A DNA stretch of 64,000 nucleotides from Diadophis punctatus similis (taxonomy: Eukaryota > Chordata > Lepidosauria > Squamata > Dipsadidae), in assembly GCA_023053685.1 (NCBI GenBank), contig JALIGW010000058.1:501001-565000 (forward strand), in the 5' to 3' direction. A program made the position numbers and the translations under genes. Positions 34,211 through 43,779 of the stretch are shown here, in pieces (the stretch's first letter is position 1; the number at the start of each line of letters is the position of its first letter). Under the pieces are notes generated by a model. The model made no database searches. It was not told the DNA's origin and was given only the letters and a program-made list of their open reading frames with translations.

Positions 34211-34960
34211 CTCTATATCAGCGGTTCCCAACCTGGGGGTCGGGACCCCTTTGGGGGTCGAACGACCATTTCCCAGGGGTCGCCCTGGCATCCTCTTCCC
34301 CCCCCCGCCACAAGCCTGGCCATATCGCGCCCCAGAACCTGCACCTCCACCGCGACCCATCCTGCTGCTGCCATTTGGGTTCTTTTACCCTCTGTGCAAT
34401 GTGCAAAGCGTTCTGCATGTGCAGAGGGCAAAAGAACTCAAATGGCAGCATCCAGGCGGGCGGGGGAAGCCCAGCGCCACGTTCGCCACTGGCTCCATCG
34501 GCTCTGCGACGACCGACAGGCAAGAACGAACCAGGAGCATTTCACCCCTGCGAAAGGCATGCGCGACTTTGGCGGGGCCAGGACAGGCGGCTGCCCAGAG
34601 AGAGCCATACCCTTCGCCCCAAAAGCTACAGGTAGATGGGAGAGACTCTGCGAAGGGGATGGCTCTCTCCGAGCAGCCGCCTGTCCCGGCCCTGCCAAAG
34701 TCGTGCACGCCTTTCGCGACGGGGCTAGAAAAGCTCCCAGAGGCAACATGCAAAGTGAGCAGAGACCTCGCCCGGATCTGGAGACTTCGCCCGGATGCCG
34801 CCATTTGGGTTCTTTTACCCTCTGCACATGCGCAGCACGCTTTGCGCATGTGCAGAGGATAAAAGAACCCAAATGGCAGCGGCGGGGTGGGTCACGGTGG
34901 GGGCGTGGGGGCAGGGCGTGGGTCGTGGCATTAGGAAGGTTGGGAACCGCTGCTCTATAT
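34211..34960. mobile_element. hAT-type nonautonomous element (SPIN-like ends)
   Basis: The element 34219-34952 (734 bp) starts CAGCGGTTCCCAACCTGG and ends GTTGGGAACCGCTG, flanked by CTCTATAT on both sides, a perfect 8-bp duplication. The terminal sequence, including GGGGGTCGAACGACC, resembles the SPIN (Charlie) hAT family known from many tetrapods. Inside are hairpin-forming pairs in which AATGGCAGC blocks oppose CCATTTGGGTTCTTTTACCC. No transposase frame. Confidence 0.85.
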
Positions 34961-35204
34961 GGACACAGCTTCTGCTGATTGTCCCCCATCTGATCCTTAC
35001 ATGCGGAAGACGCTTGGGGGTTCTAGAGATGTTCAGTCCCTGGTCTGTGGGGCCCAAGAATCCACCAGAGGTCCCCCAACATCCTTTTCTGACTGCGCCC
35101 TGAGAGACAGAAGCAGCTCCTTCAAACATTTTAGCATATTAAAATAATGGAATCAAAAGTTGCTCAGTGATTCAGAATTAATTCCTTGCCTGGTGCAATA
35201 AAAT
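34961..35204. other. No gene recognised
   Basis: Short unique stretch between the hAT-type element and a CR1 relic. Confidence 0.4.
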
Positions 35205-35745
35205 CAGCTGGGATGGTTTGGGATGCTGTGGATGGACAGCTTCACCATCTGGCTGACAAACCGTACCCAACGAGTCATCCTTAATGGGTTTACGTCTACA
35301 TGGAGAGAAGTGAGCAGTGGGGTACCACAAGGCTCCGTCTTAGGCCCAGGACTCTTCAATATATTCATAAGTGACTCAGATGAGGGAATAGAAGGGGAAC
35401 TCATCAAATTTGCAGGTGACATTAAGTTGGCAGGAATAGCTAATACCCCAGAAGACAAACTCAGGATCCAAAAATACCTTGACAGACTTGAACAATGGGC
35501 CCTATCCAACAAAATGTGGAGGAAAGCCAGGTTTTACACCTAGGCAGGAAAAATCAAAGGTGTAAGTACAGTTTAGGCGAAACCTGGCTCAAAAACAGCC
35601 ACTGTGAGAGGGACCTTGGAGTCCCAGTGAAGGATCCCTTAAACATGAGCCAGCCGTGTGTGGCGGCAGCCAAAAAAGCGAATACAATCCTTGGTTGTAT
35701 AAACGGAGGCCCTCATAAACCATGTTGCAAAAGGCTCTGACAGCC
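35205..35745 (+). pseudogene. CR1 reverse-transcriptase relic
   Basis: Encodes SSGVPQGSVLGPGLFNIF, then the active-site region as FAGDIKLAG where FADD is expected, then LRIQKYLDRLEQWALSNKM and CERDLGVPVKDPLNMSQ after a frame change. The catalytic Asp-to-Gly change, frameshifts and both truncations show a dead copy. It lies about 80 bp left of the copia insertion. Confidence 0.82.
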
Positions 35746-35827
35746 AATAGAGATTGTCATATCAGAAGTTTTCTCTAGATCTCTGGATCTGACCAGCCAA
35801 GAGTGACCCAAACAGAGCCAGGAAATA

Positions 35828-36089
35828 TGTTGGAATATTCATGACTGGGAGAGCCATGTGATTGAGTCAGCCAATCTGGCTGAAGTGTTAATTGAGCATG
35901 TCCAGAAACTTAGCAAGAAGAAGGGTGTGGTTTAGTCTGTCCACCATTAAAGATTGCTGTGGAAACATCTCAACATGTGGTGAAACAAAGTGGTATTGTA
36001 AACGTTTTATTCTACTTATAAAGAAGTTATTTGAATCAGCAAAATGCAGTTATCTTGTGAAGCTTCTGATTTATTGCGTAACTCTGACA
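35828..36089 (+). repeat. 5' LTR of the copia element
   Basis: 262 bp, starting TGTTGGAATATTC and ending ACTCTGACA (TG...CA). It carries a TATA-like TATAAAG at 36017-36023 and an ATTAAA at 35946-35951. It appears identical to the 3' LTR. The exact transcription start and polyadenylation site cannot be set from sequence. Confidence 0.96.
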
Positions 36090-36103
36090 GGTTATGGGCC
36101 CAG
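36090..36103 (+). other. Primer-binding site, initiator tRNA-Met anticodon-region type
   Basis: GGTTATGGGCCCAG directly follows the 5' LTR. It is complementary to the anticodon stem-loop of eukaryotic initiator tRNA-Met (CTGGGCCCATAACC, anticodon CAU), not to a tRNA 3' end. Drosophila copia is known to prime minus-strand DNA from a half-molecule of this tRNA at the same internal position, so the same priming mode is inferred here. Confidence 0.88.
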
Positions 36104-36205
36104 GAATCGCTCAAGAAGTAAAGTTAAAACTGCATTGTAATTTAAAGCTGATAAGAAGCTGTCTGTGTTGTTAAAGGAACAGGCAGAGAAGAAAAATAAA
36201 GCAGG

Positions 36206-39200
36206 ATGGCTGCTGCTATGGAATTTAAAGACAGTCCAATACCTAAATTGGGGAAGAAAAATTATTTAATTTGGGCTGCAAAAATGGAATGTTTTTTGAA
36301 AGCAAAAGAATTATGGGACATCGTAGCAGACCCCCCGCAAGTGCTTGGAGCAGCAGATCAAAAGGCTCATGACAAAGCTATGGCTTATCTTCTTTTAAGT
36401 CTGGGGGATGATCAATTCTTAAATGTAGCTGAATTAAAGTCTGCAAAAGAAATATGGCAGAAATTGAAAGCAGTACATGTCAATGTTTCTGCGTGTAATG
36501 TGGTCCAACTTTCAAGAAAGCTTTTCAGAATGAGTTTGCAGACAGGAGATTCTATGGAAGATCATTTAATGAAAATGCAGTCTAATTTTCTAGAATTGGA
36601 GCAACGTGGAGTAAAGTTTCCAGAGTCCCAAAAAGTTTTATTAGTGTTAAACAGTTTGGATCAGAGCTGGGAGACTGTATCAGCTATTTTTGAAAGTAAG
36701 CCAGAAGCAGATTTGAATTTGGAGGCTTTGAAATCGTGTTTATTGAATGAATATGAGAAAAGGCTTTTCAGCCATGCTGATGGAAAATTCCACAGGCGGG
36801 GGCCCAACAAGGAGTACAGTGGAAACTTACAGCAAGTCTCCAGCAAAATTTTCCACAGGCTGCCTATCTCTAGCAACAGCCGAGGTGTCTGCAGACAAGA
36901 GGAAAGCAAAGGCAGGAGAGATCAAGTTACACAGCCACAATTCTGCAAGCAAGATAAGAAAGCGTGTTTCATTTGTGGAGAAACCAATCATCTGCAGAAA
37001 AGCTGTGCACAGAGAAGAAATATGCAAGACAAGAGACATTATTTGCAAGGACAGATTGCAGTTGCAAAAGTTTGTTATAATAACAATAGAGACAAATGGT
37101 TGATTGACAGTGGGGCTAGTCAAACAATTGTTAATAATTCTGACTTATTTTCCAGATTTTTCCCAGGAAAACATGAAGAAGTGGCCTTAGCCAATGGTCA
37201 AAAGGCTAAAATCATTGGAAGAGGCGATGTGCAAATTCCATATTTGGAATCCAGGTTTACTGATGTGTTATGTGTACCTGAAATGGAGCATAATTTGTTA
37301 AGTGTGTCTAGTTTAGACAAGCAAGGTTATGAAACCATATTTGTTAATGGGAAGTGTCTCATCCAAAGAAATGGGAATGTTTGTGCACAGGGCATAAAAG
37401 AGGATAATCTTTATGTATTGCAGGGAGAAAAGGTGCCACATTGTTCCCAGATATTTAAAAATGTAGCAGAACATAATTCATGTGTTCATCTTCTGCACAG
37501 ACGACTTGGTCATGCTAATTTTAAGGTTGTTCAACAAATGAAAGAATTTGCAGAAGGATTAGATTTGAAGGGATGTAAGGCATATTTGGATTGTGCAGTA
37601 TGCAAAGCATCGAAATCCAAAGCATTCCCAGTTAGCAAGTTTAGCACAAGACAAACCACAAAAGCTCTAGAACTGGTGCATGCTGATTTAATTGGGCCTA
37701 TGCAAGCCAGTTTGGGAGGAGCAAAGTATGCGCTGGTCATTGTGGATGACTACAGCAGGTTTGGGTTTTGCTACTTACTTAAGAGTAAAACAGAGGTGCT
37801 ACAGCAATTTAAGCAATGGTTAAGCTTTGTAGAGAGAAGGTACAAACAACAGGTATGTCAGTTGCAAACTGACAGAGGTTCTGAATTTATGTCAACAAAT
37901 TTTCAACAATGGTTGAGACAATTGGGAATAAGACACAGGCGCACAAATCCTTACACACCGGGGGAGAACGGAGTAGCTGAAAGGAGGAATGGTGTTTTGC
38001 AAACAATGAAAGACTCATTACTGGAGGATTCTGGTATGAGCAGGTCATATTGGGGTGAAGCCATACTGACTGCCAATTATTTAGTAAATAGGCTGTGGAG
38101 TTCATCCATCAATAATACTCCATATGCAATGCTATATGGGAGAAAGCCTTCTCTAGCACATTTAAAAATATTTGGAAGTACTGCTTGGGTACATATTCCA
38201 AAGGCAATCAGAAGAAAGGGACAACAAAAGGCTAGAAAGCTCAGATTTGTGGGCTATGAGCCAGGCTCAAAAGGGTATCGCTTTAGCGATGGAAGTAAAA
38301 GGATAGTGATTTCAAGGTCTGCTAGTTTTGCAGAACAAAATTGGAACAGAATTGATGCAAATTCTGAAAATGTCTCACTTAGCGACAGTGATCCGCTTAG
38401 CGACGGTGATCCACTTAGTGACAATAACTCATTTAATGATGGTGAATCATTTTCTGAAGGTGTCTATGTTCAGGGAGGAGAGTCTGAACAAGATATGAAG
38501 CCAGAAAAGCTTGAAACACAAGAACAGGCAATGCCACGTAGGTCAGAGCGTAGGAACAGAGGGGTTCCGCCAGACAGGTATTCTGCCAGTAAAGTTAAAG
38601 TGTGTAATGTGTGGTATGAGCCAAGAAACTATAAGGAAGTATTGGCATTACCAAAAGTTGAACAAGAAAAGTGGAAGGAAGCCATGGATAAAGAGATGAA
38701 ATCCATGGGAGATCATGAAGTGTTCACATCTATGACTTTGCCACAGGGTACGAAAGCTGTAGGATGTAAGTGGGTATATAAGAAAAAGGTATTACCCAAT
38801 AATGAAGTACAGTATAAGGCAAGGTTGGTGGCACAAGGTTTTTCTCAATTAAAGAATGTGCACTATGATGAGGTGTTCGCGCCAACTGTAAAAGCTGAGA
38901 GCATAAGACTAGCACTGGCATTAGCATCAGCATACAGGCATAGAATTTGGCATTTTGATATAACCACTGCATTTCTCAATGCTGAATTAGAGGAAGAAAT
39001 TTATATGGTTCAAGCGCCAGGGTATGAAAATAAAAAGCCTAACATGGTGTATAAATTGAACAAGGCTATTTATGGGCTGAAGCAGTCAGCCAGAAATTGG
39101 AATATCTGTTTAGATACTGCATTGAAAGGTCTTGGGTTCAAGAGTTGCAAAGCTGATGGTTGCATATACACTGGAAAGTTACAAGGTGGGAATTGTCTAT

Positions 39201-40192
39201 TATTAGCATTTGTGGATGATCTTTGTTTCATTGCAAAGGATGCATCACAAGTTAAAGAATTTGCTAATAAGTTAGAAAAGAAATTTGAATTAAAGAATTT
39301 GGGAGAAATAAAGAATTATCTCGGTGTAGAGATACAAAAAACTGAAAAGGGTTATATTCTCAGTCAAAGGAGAAAAATTGAACAATTATTAGAGAAATAT
39401 AACATGAAAGATTGTAATATTGCTCCTACACCTATGAGCACAGATTTTTACAATAGTTTGGGTGAGGACAAAAGTGAAGCCTGTGATCAGGAGATATATC
39501 ACTCTGCAATAGGGAGTCTGTTATATCTGTCACAGTGGTCCAGACCAGACATAGCTTGTGCAGTGAGCATCTTAAGTCACTTTACTGCTACACCTACAAA
39601 GTTGCATTGGATGGGTGTGAAAAGAATTCTCAGGTATTTGAAGGGAACTGTGAATTTGGGTCTTCAAATACAGGTCACTGAAGAATTAAAATTGAAATGT
39701 TATGTTGATAGTGATTATGCAAATGATGTAAAAACCAGAAAGTCTAATTCTGGAATTGTAATAATGTTTGGAGGGGCTTTAATTGGTTGGAAGTCCAGAA
39801 AACAAACAACGGTTGCTATTTCAACTGCTGAAGCAGAGTTTATTGCATTGTCTGAGTTATGTTCTGAAGTAGTTTGGTATGTACAGTTGTTACAAGATTT
39901 AAATGTAAATGTAAATGAAGCTGTAACTGTTTATGAAGATAATGCTGCCTGTATAAAAATGGCAACAGGTGACAGAGTGAAGAACAGAAGTAAACATGTG
40001 GACATTAAGTATTGTAATGTCAGGGAAGCTGTAAAAGAAAAATTGATAAGTTTACATCATTGTTCTTCAGAGGATAATTTAGCAGACATGATGACCAAAC
40101 CATTGGGTGGCGTCCATTATAGGAAATGTTTAAATCCAATAGGTTTGATGTCTCTCCCAGTAATGAAGGGAGGAGTGTTGGAATATTCATGA
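36206..40192 (+). CDS. Copia Gag-Pol polyprotein, 1328 aa, intact
   Basis: A single frame in copia domain order. Residues ~5-200 form a copia-type Gag (GKKNYLIWAAKMECFLKAK near the start). A CCHC zinc knuckle has C254, C257, H262, C267. The aspartic protease motif DSGAS starts at D301. The integrase HHCC zinc site is H431, H436, C463, C466, followed by a DDE core D494, D556, E592 with exactly 35 residues between the last two. Reverse transcriptase has D918 in FDITTAFLNAE and D1004/D1005 in FVDD (YVDD is commoner). RNase H acidic residues are D1168, E1209, D1245 and D1266. Gag and Pol are fused with no frameshift, as in Drosophila copia. The last codons and the TGA lie inside the 3' LTR. All catalytic residues I can check are present. 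Confidence 0.96.
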   Translation: MAAAMEFKDSPIPKLGKKNYLIWAAKMECFLKAKELWDIVADPPQVLGAADQKAHDKAMAYLLLSLGDDQFLNVAELKSAKEIWQKLKAVHVNVSACNVVQLSRKLFRMSLQTGDSMEDHLMKMQSNFLELEQRGVKFPESQKVLLVLNSLDQSWETVSAIFESKPEADLNLEALKSCLLNEYEKRLFSHADGKFHRRGPNKEYSGNLQQVSSKIFHRLPISSNSRGVCRQEESKGRRDQVTQPQFCKQDKKACFICGETNHLQKSCAQRRNMQDKRHYLQGQIAVAKVCYNNNRDKWLIDSGASQTIVNNSDLFSRFFPGKHEEVALANGQKAKIIGRGDVQIPYLESRFTDVLCVPEMEHNLLSVSSLDKQGYETIFVNGKCLIQRNGNVCAQGIKEDNLYVLQGEKVPHCSQIFKNVAEHNSCVHLLHRRLGHANFKVVQQMKEFAEGLDLKGCKAYLDCAVCKASKSKAFPVSKFSTRQTTKALELVHADLIGPMQASLGGAKYALVIVDDYSRFGFCYLLKSKTEVLQQFKQWLSFVERRYKQQVCQLQTDRGSEFMSTNFQQWLRQLGIRHRRTNPYTPGENGVAERRNGVLQTMKDSLLEDSGMSRSYWGEAILTANYLVNRLWSSSINNTPYAMLYGRKPSLAHLKIFGSTAWVHIPKAIRRKGQQKARKLRFVGYEPGSKGYRFSDGSKRIVISRSASFAEQNWNRIDANSENVSLSDSDPLSDGDPLSDNNSFNDGESFSEGVYVQGGESEQDMKPEKLETQEQAMPRRSERRNRGVPPDRYSASKVKVCNVWYEPRNYKEVLALPKVEQEKWKEAMDKEMKSMGDHEVFTSMTLPQGTKAVGCKWVYKKKVLPNNEVQYKARLVAQGFSQLKNVHYDEVFAPTVKAESIRLALALASAYRHRIWHFDITTAFLNAELEEEIYMVQAPGYENKKPNMVYKLNKAIYGLKQSARNWNICLDTALKGLGFKSCKADGCIYTGKLQGGNCLLLAFVDDLCFIAKDASQVKEFANKLEKKFELKNLGEIKNYLGVEIQKTEKGYILSQRRKIEQLLEKYNMKDCNIAPTPMSTDFYNSLGEDKSEACDQEIYHSAIGSLLYLSQWSRPDIACAVSILSHFTATPTKLHWMGVKRILRYLKGTVNLGLQIQVTEELKLKCYVDSDYANDVKTRKSNSGIVIMFGGALIGWKSRKQTTVAISTAEAEFIALSELCSEVVWYVQLLQDLNVNVNEAVTVYEDNAACIKMATGDRVKNRSKHVDIKYCNVREAVKEKLISLHHCSSEDNLADMMTKPLGGVHYRKCLNPIGLMSLPVMKGGVLEYS
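40165..40175 (+). other. Polypurine tract of the copia element
   Basis: GAAGGGAGGAG, an 11-nt purine run, ends exactly at the first base of the 3' LTR, the expected position for the plus-strand primer. Confidence 0.85.
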
Positions 40193-40437
40193 CTGGGAGA
40201 GCCATGTGATTGAGTCAGCCAATCTGGCTGAAGTGTTAATTGAGCATGTCCAGAAACTTAGCAAGAAGAAGGGTGTGGTTTAGTCTGTCCACCATTAAAG
40301 ATTGCTGTGGAAACATCTCAACATGTGGTGAAACAAAGTGGTATTGTAAACGTTTTATTCTACTTATAAAGAAGTTATTTGAATCAGCAAAATGCAGTTA
40401 TCTTGTGAAGCTTCTGATTTATTGCGTAACTCTGACA
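40176..40437 (+). repeat. 3' LTR of the copia element
   Basis: 262 bp, with no difference from the 5' LTR seen by eye. The Gag-Pol frame enters it and stops at 40190-40192. TATA-like TATAAAG is at 40365-40371. It is followed by the AAATA duplication. Confidence 0.96.
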
Positions 40438-40442
40438 AAATA

Positions 40443-41765
40443 CACCATTTCTCCAGGGAACAAGCAATGATGGTCATTCAGACAGCAACCCAGATACAGT
40501 CCTGCCCAAATTCACAAGCCCAGCACAAAACCTGTCTGCCAAGACCTGTGTGACGACTCTCAAAGGTGCATCAGGGGGCTGGATGGCAGGGCACTGCAGG
40601 ACCCACTGGCATGAAAGCTCCTGTGGGCATCTACTCAGGCACGAGGGTGGACACAGCTTTCTCCCCCCCCCGCCCAGAAAATGAGACTCAGCCGTGGGCT
40701 GCACACCAGTCCATCCGCTGCCAGCCTTTCGATGTTGCAGAGGTAAACAAAGGGATGGCACTGGACTGTGGGGAGGGGGCTTCCTCCCAGATTCCCTTAG
40801 GACAACACACAGGCTAAAATAAAGCCATCCAGCTCTCCAACTTAGCCCCCTCCCCATGCTATCCGCCCCCGCAGGCAGGCACTCAGGCTCCCGGCTGCAT
40901 CGGTCTTTCACCACACCTGCCAATGTGCCAGCCTGCCAGCTGCTGCATACCTTCTTGGGGGTCCTCAAATAATCTGCCCTCCCCTTCTTAAGCCTGCATG
41001 AAAGGCTTCACACTCTCCAGAGAATCCCCCAAAGGGGACCCCTTGGTCCTCTTCCTCAGGGGGTGGCTCTTCCTGCAGCCCCCCCCCAATGCTAGGTCCC
41101 CTCCGGGCAGGGAGACCAGAGTGGCTGGTCAAAGGCAGCACCCCTTTCCGGTGCCCTTCGGGGGGGGGATGAGGGTGAGGGTGAGGGGGGGTGGCTTCAC
41201 TGGGCACAGGGCCGTGTGAAATCAGGAGCTCCCTCTCAAGTCTCCCGGCTCCATCGCTGCCTCTGCCCGGCCACTTTGCCATTTGATGCCACCAGCTGAG
41301 CCGCATCGTAGGAGGAAGCATCAGGGCTGAGCGGCTTAAATGTCAGCCAGGTGTCCGGCTGTCTGGAGCCGGCCAAGGGCTCCAGGAAGGAGCCACATTC
41401 GAACCCAAACCTCTTCCGCAACCACTGCAGGATGGGAAAGAGCCCTTCCTCGGGAGCCTTCTGGCTGGACGGGCCAGAGCCCTTCCCACGTGCCTCTGGG
41501 TGTCACCTCCTTGCAGACACGCCCGGAGAAAAGAAATCGGGCAGAAGGAAACGCGCAGGGAGAGCTTGGAATTTGCACCCTGGAGGGCACAGAAGCACGA
41601 CTTCTCCGGCAAAGCAGCCCCCCACCCACCCACCCAACCTGACTGCCAGGTTTGATCCTCACCTGGAAGGGCTTCAGCCCCCACCAATGGGGGTCTCAAC
41701 CGATTCCCACAGTCCAGATGCTCCTCCAAGCTCTCAAGCCCCCCCCTCCACAGAGGAGCCTCCTA
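40443..41765. other. No gene recognised
   Basis: Unique C-rich sequence right of the copia element. Open frames look compositional. Confidence 0.4.
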
Positions 41766-41893
41766 GGCAGAGGTCTCCAACCTTGGACACTTTAAGACCC
41801 ATGGACTTCAACTCCCAGATTTCCCCAGGCAGCATATAGGCGGCATTCTGAGAGTTGGTCCACGGGCCTTCAAGGTTGGACATCCCTGGCCTA
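41766..41893. repeat. Degenerate MITE of the AGGTCTCCAACCTTGG type
   Basis: Imperfect inverted ends (AGGTCTCCAACCTTGGACA and CTTCAAGGTTGGACATCCC) with ACTTCAACTCCCAGA inside, as in the hairpin MITEs. No clear target duplication. Confidence 0.5.
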
Positions 41894-42280
41894 GATATTC
41901 CAGCCGCCCAGCTCCGGCTCCCCAGAGGGACCGAGAAGAGGCCAGAGAGGCCCACCAGGACCCCACCCTTCCCAGCAGCTGACCCAGCGGGAAGTCCCAG
42001 GCAGCCGCAGAGGATGAATCTAGTCACACTAACTGGATGTGGCAGCACTTACGAGATGTGGCTTAAGGAGACTCCGGTCCAAATCCCCGGTCAGCCGAAG
42101 CTCCCGGGGTCACCTCAGGCTGACCCTGGCTGTGATCACGCCGGAACAAAGCCTGGGCTATGATCTCGGCCTGGCCGGTTCCTTCCGAAATCCAGAACCT
42201 GTTCCATGAAACTTCTGCCCCGGGCTCTGCCCCCCCCCCCCCGGCTTCACCCACCTCAACAGGTTACAGGGAGGAAAACC
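41894..42280. other. No gene recognised
   Basis: Unique sequence with a C homopolymer at 42231-42242. Confidence 0.4.
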
Positions 42281-42668
42281 AGGGAGTCCTTGACTTACGG
42301 CAATAACTGAGCCCAAAATTTCTGTTGCTGAGTGAGATAGACGTTAAATGAGTTTTTTCCTATCTTATGACCTTTCTTGCCACAGTTGTTAAGTGAATCA
42401 TTGCAATTGTTAAGTTAGTGACCCACTTGTGAAGTGAATCTGGCTTCTCCATTGGCTTGGCTTGTCAGAAGGTCACAAAAGGGGATCACATGGCCCTGGG
42501 GACACTGGGACCGTCATAAATACGAGTCGGTTGCCAGGCATGTAAAATTTGATCATGTGGCCATGGGGATGCTGCAACGGTCGTAAGTGTGAAAAACGGT
42601 CACAAGTCACTTTTTTTCAGCGCTGTTGTGACTTCGAATGGTCATTAAACGAGCTGTTGTAAGTCGAG
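42281..42668. repeat. Tc1/mariner-like MITE, copy 6
   Basis: Starts AGGGAGTCCTTGACTTACGG and ends AGCTGTTGTAAGTCGAGG. Near full length at 388 bp. Confidence 0.75.
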
Positions 42669-43779
42669 GCAGGGGGAGTGAAGCAGAAGAAGGAAGAAAG
42701 AAGAGAAGAACTGAGGGAGAGCAAAGAAAGGAGGAGGCCTCCCCTCCCCTCCCCATCCAGTCTCATACGAGGGTCCCACCCAGGACCAGAAGATGGGGGG
42801 GGAGGAGGAGAGCCAGCTTTCTCCCCACTTCTCCCTTCCGTGCCCCCTTTCTAGACATCCATCAGGCGGGCTCCCTTGGGGGGCCATTTCTCTCTAGGCT
42901 GGGGGTCTTGTGGTCTTCCCCAGGGGGGCTGCTCCAGGCCCGAACCCTCCAGCGGCTTTCCCTACACGCTTCCAGGACCACCACCCCCAAACGTGGAGAA
43001 GCAGCGCACCGCATTCCTGGCAGGGTGACACCCCAAGGAGGAAGGGGCGTGCTGTGGCCACCCGTGGCTCTTTTCCTCCTCCGGCCCTCAGCCAGCATCT
43101 CTACCTGGTGGCGGCAGCAGCAGCAGCAGCACCTGGCTGGTGTCCCTCCCTGCCTCCCTCCCTCCCCCCTCCTGGCCCCAAGGTCTCCCTTCTTCTGCCT
43201 CTGCTGCAGTGGCGACACCCCCCCACACCTCCTGCCCCCCAAACGCCCCCTGCTCGGCTGGTACATCTTCTCATTCGCCTGGCGCCCTCAATGGATTTCT
43301 CTGCCTGACTGATCAGTACTACTCGGTCCCAAAGCCTCAGCGCCAGACTCCGCCCGCCCGTGGGGAATCCTCTACACATCCTCCATGGAGGAAAGAGCTG
43401 CGTGTCTCCCCCCCCCCCCACACCAGGCAGCTGGATGGCCATGATGGTTTACTCAACAAATCAGGGTTTAAAGAATGTAGGGCTTCCTGCCTCCTCCCTG
43501 GACAATTCTTCTTCAGCCTCACACATGACCCGGACAGGACCGGCACCCCCTCCTCTTCCTCCACGCCTTAATCCAACTGCCCACCAATTGGTCACCTCGC
43601 GGCCTCCTCGACTTTGCTCCAACCGTCTGAGAAATGGGCAGATCCCAACGAGAAAAAGCCTCTGAACAAGCCAAGGGGTCTCAGCGGGCCCAGGCCTCCC
43701 GACACGCAGAGCACCGCAAGGAAGTAGAGACCCCCCACCTCCCGGTCTACCCCCCCCCGCCAGCCTCTTGCCCTTTCCG
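42669..43779. other. Start of the KCC2a first intron, no other gene recognised
   Basis: Unique C-rich sequence with a (GCA)n run at 43103-43132. Confidence 0.4.

Larger units (their letters stand above)
35823..40442 (+). mobile_element. Complete Ty1/copia LTR retrotransposon with target-site duplications
   Basis: The element (35828-40437, 4610 bp) has a 262-bp 5' LTR, a primer-binding site abutting it, a 116-bp leader, one Gag-Pol frame, a polypurine tract and a 262-bp 3' LTR. It is flanked by AAATA on both sides (35823-35827 and 40438-40442), a perfect 5-bp duplication. Reading across the junction restores a continuous host sequence. The LTRs show no difference by eye over 262 positions and the coding frame has no stop, which points to a very recent insertion and possible activity. 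It lies antisense within the inferred SLC12A5 intron. The next repeat to its left is an old CR1 relic. Confidence 0.96.
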
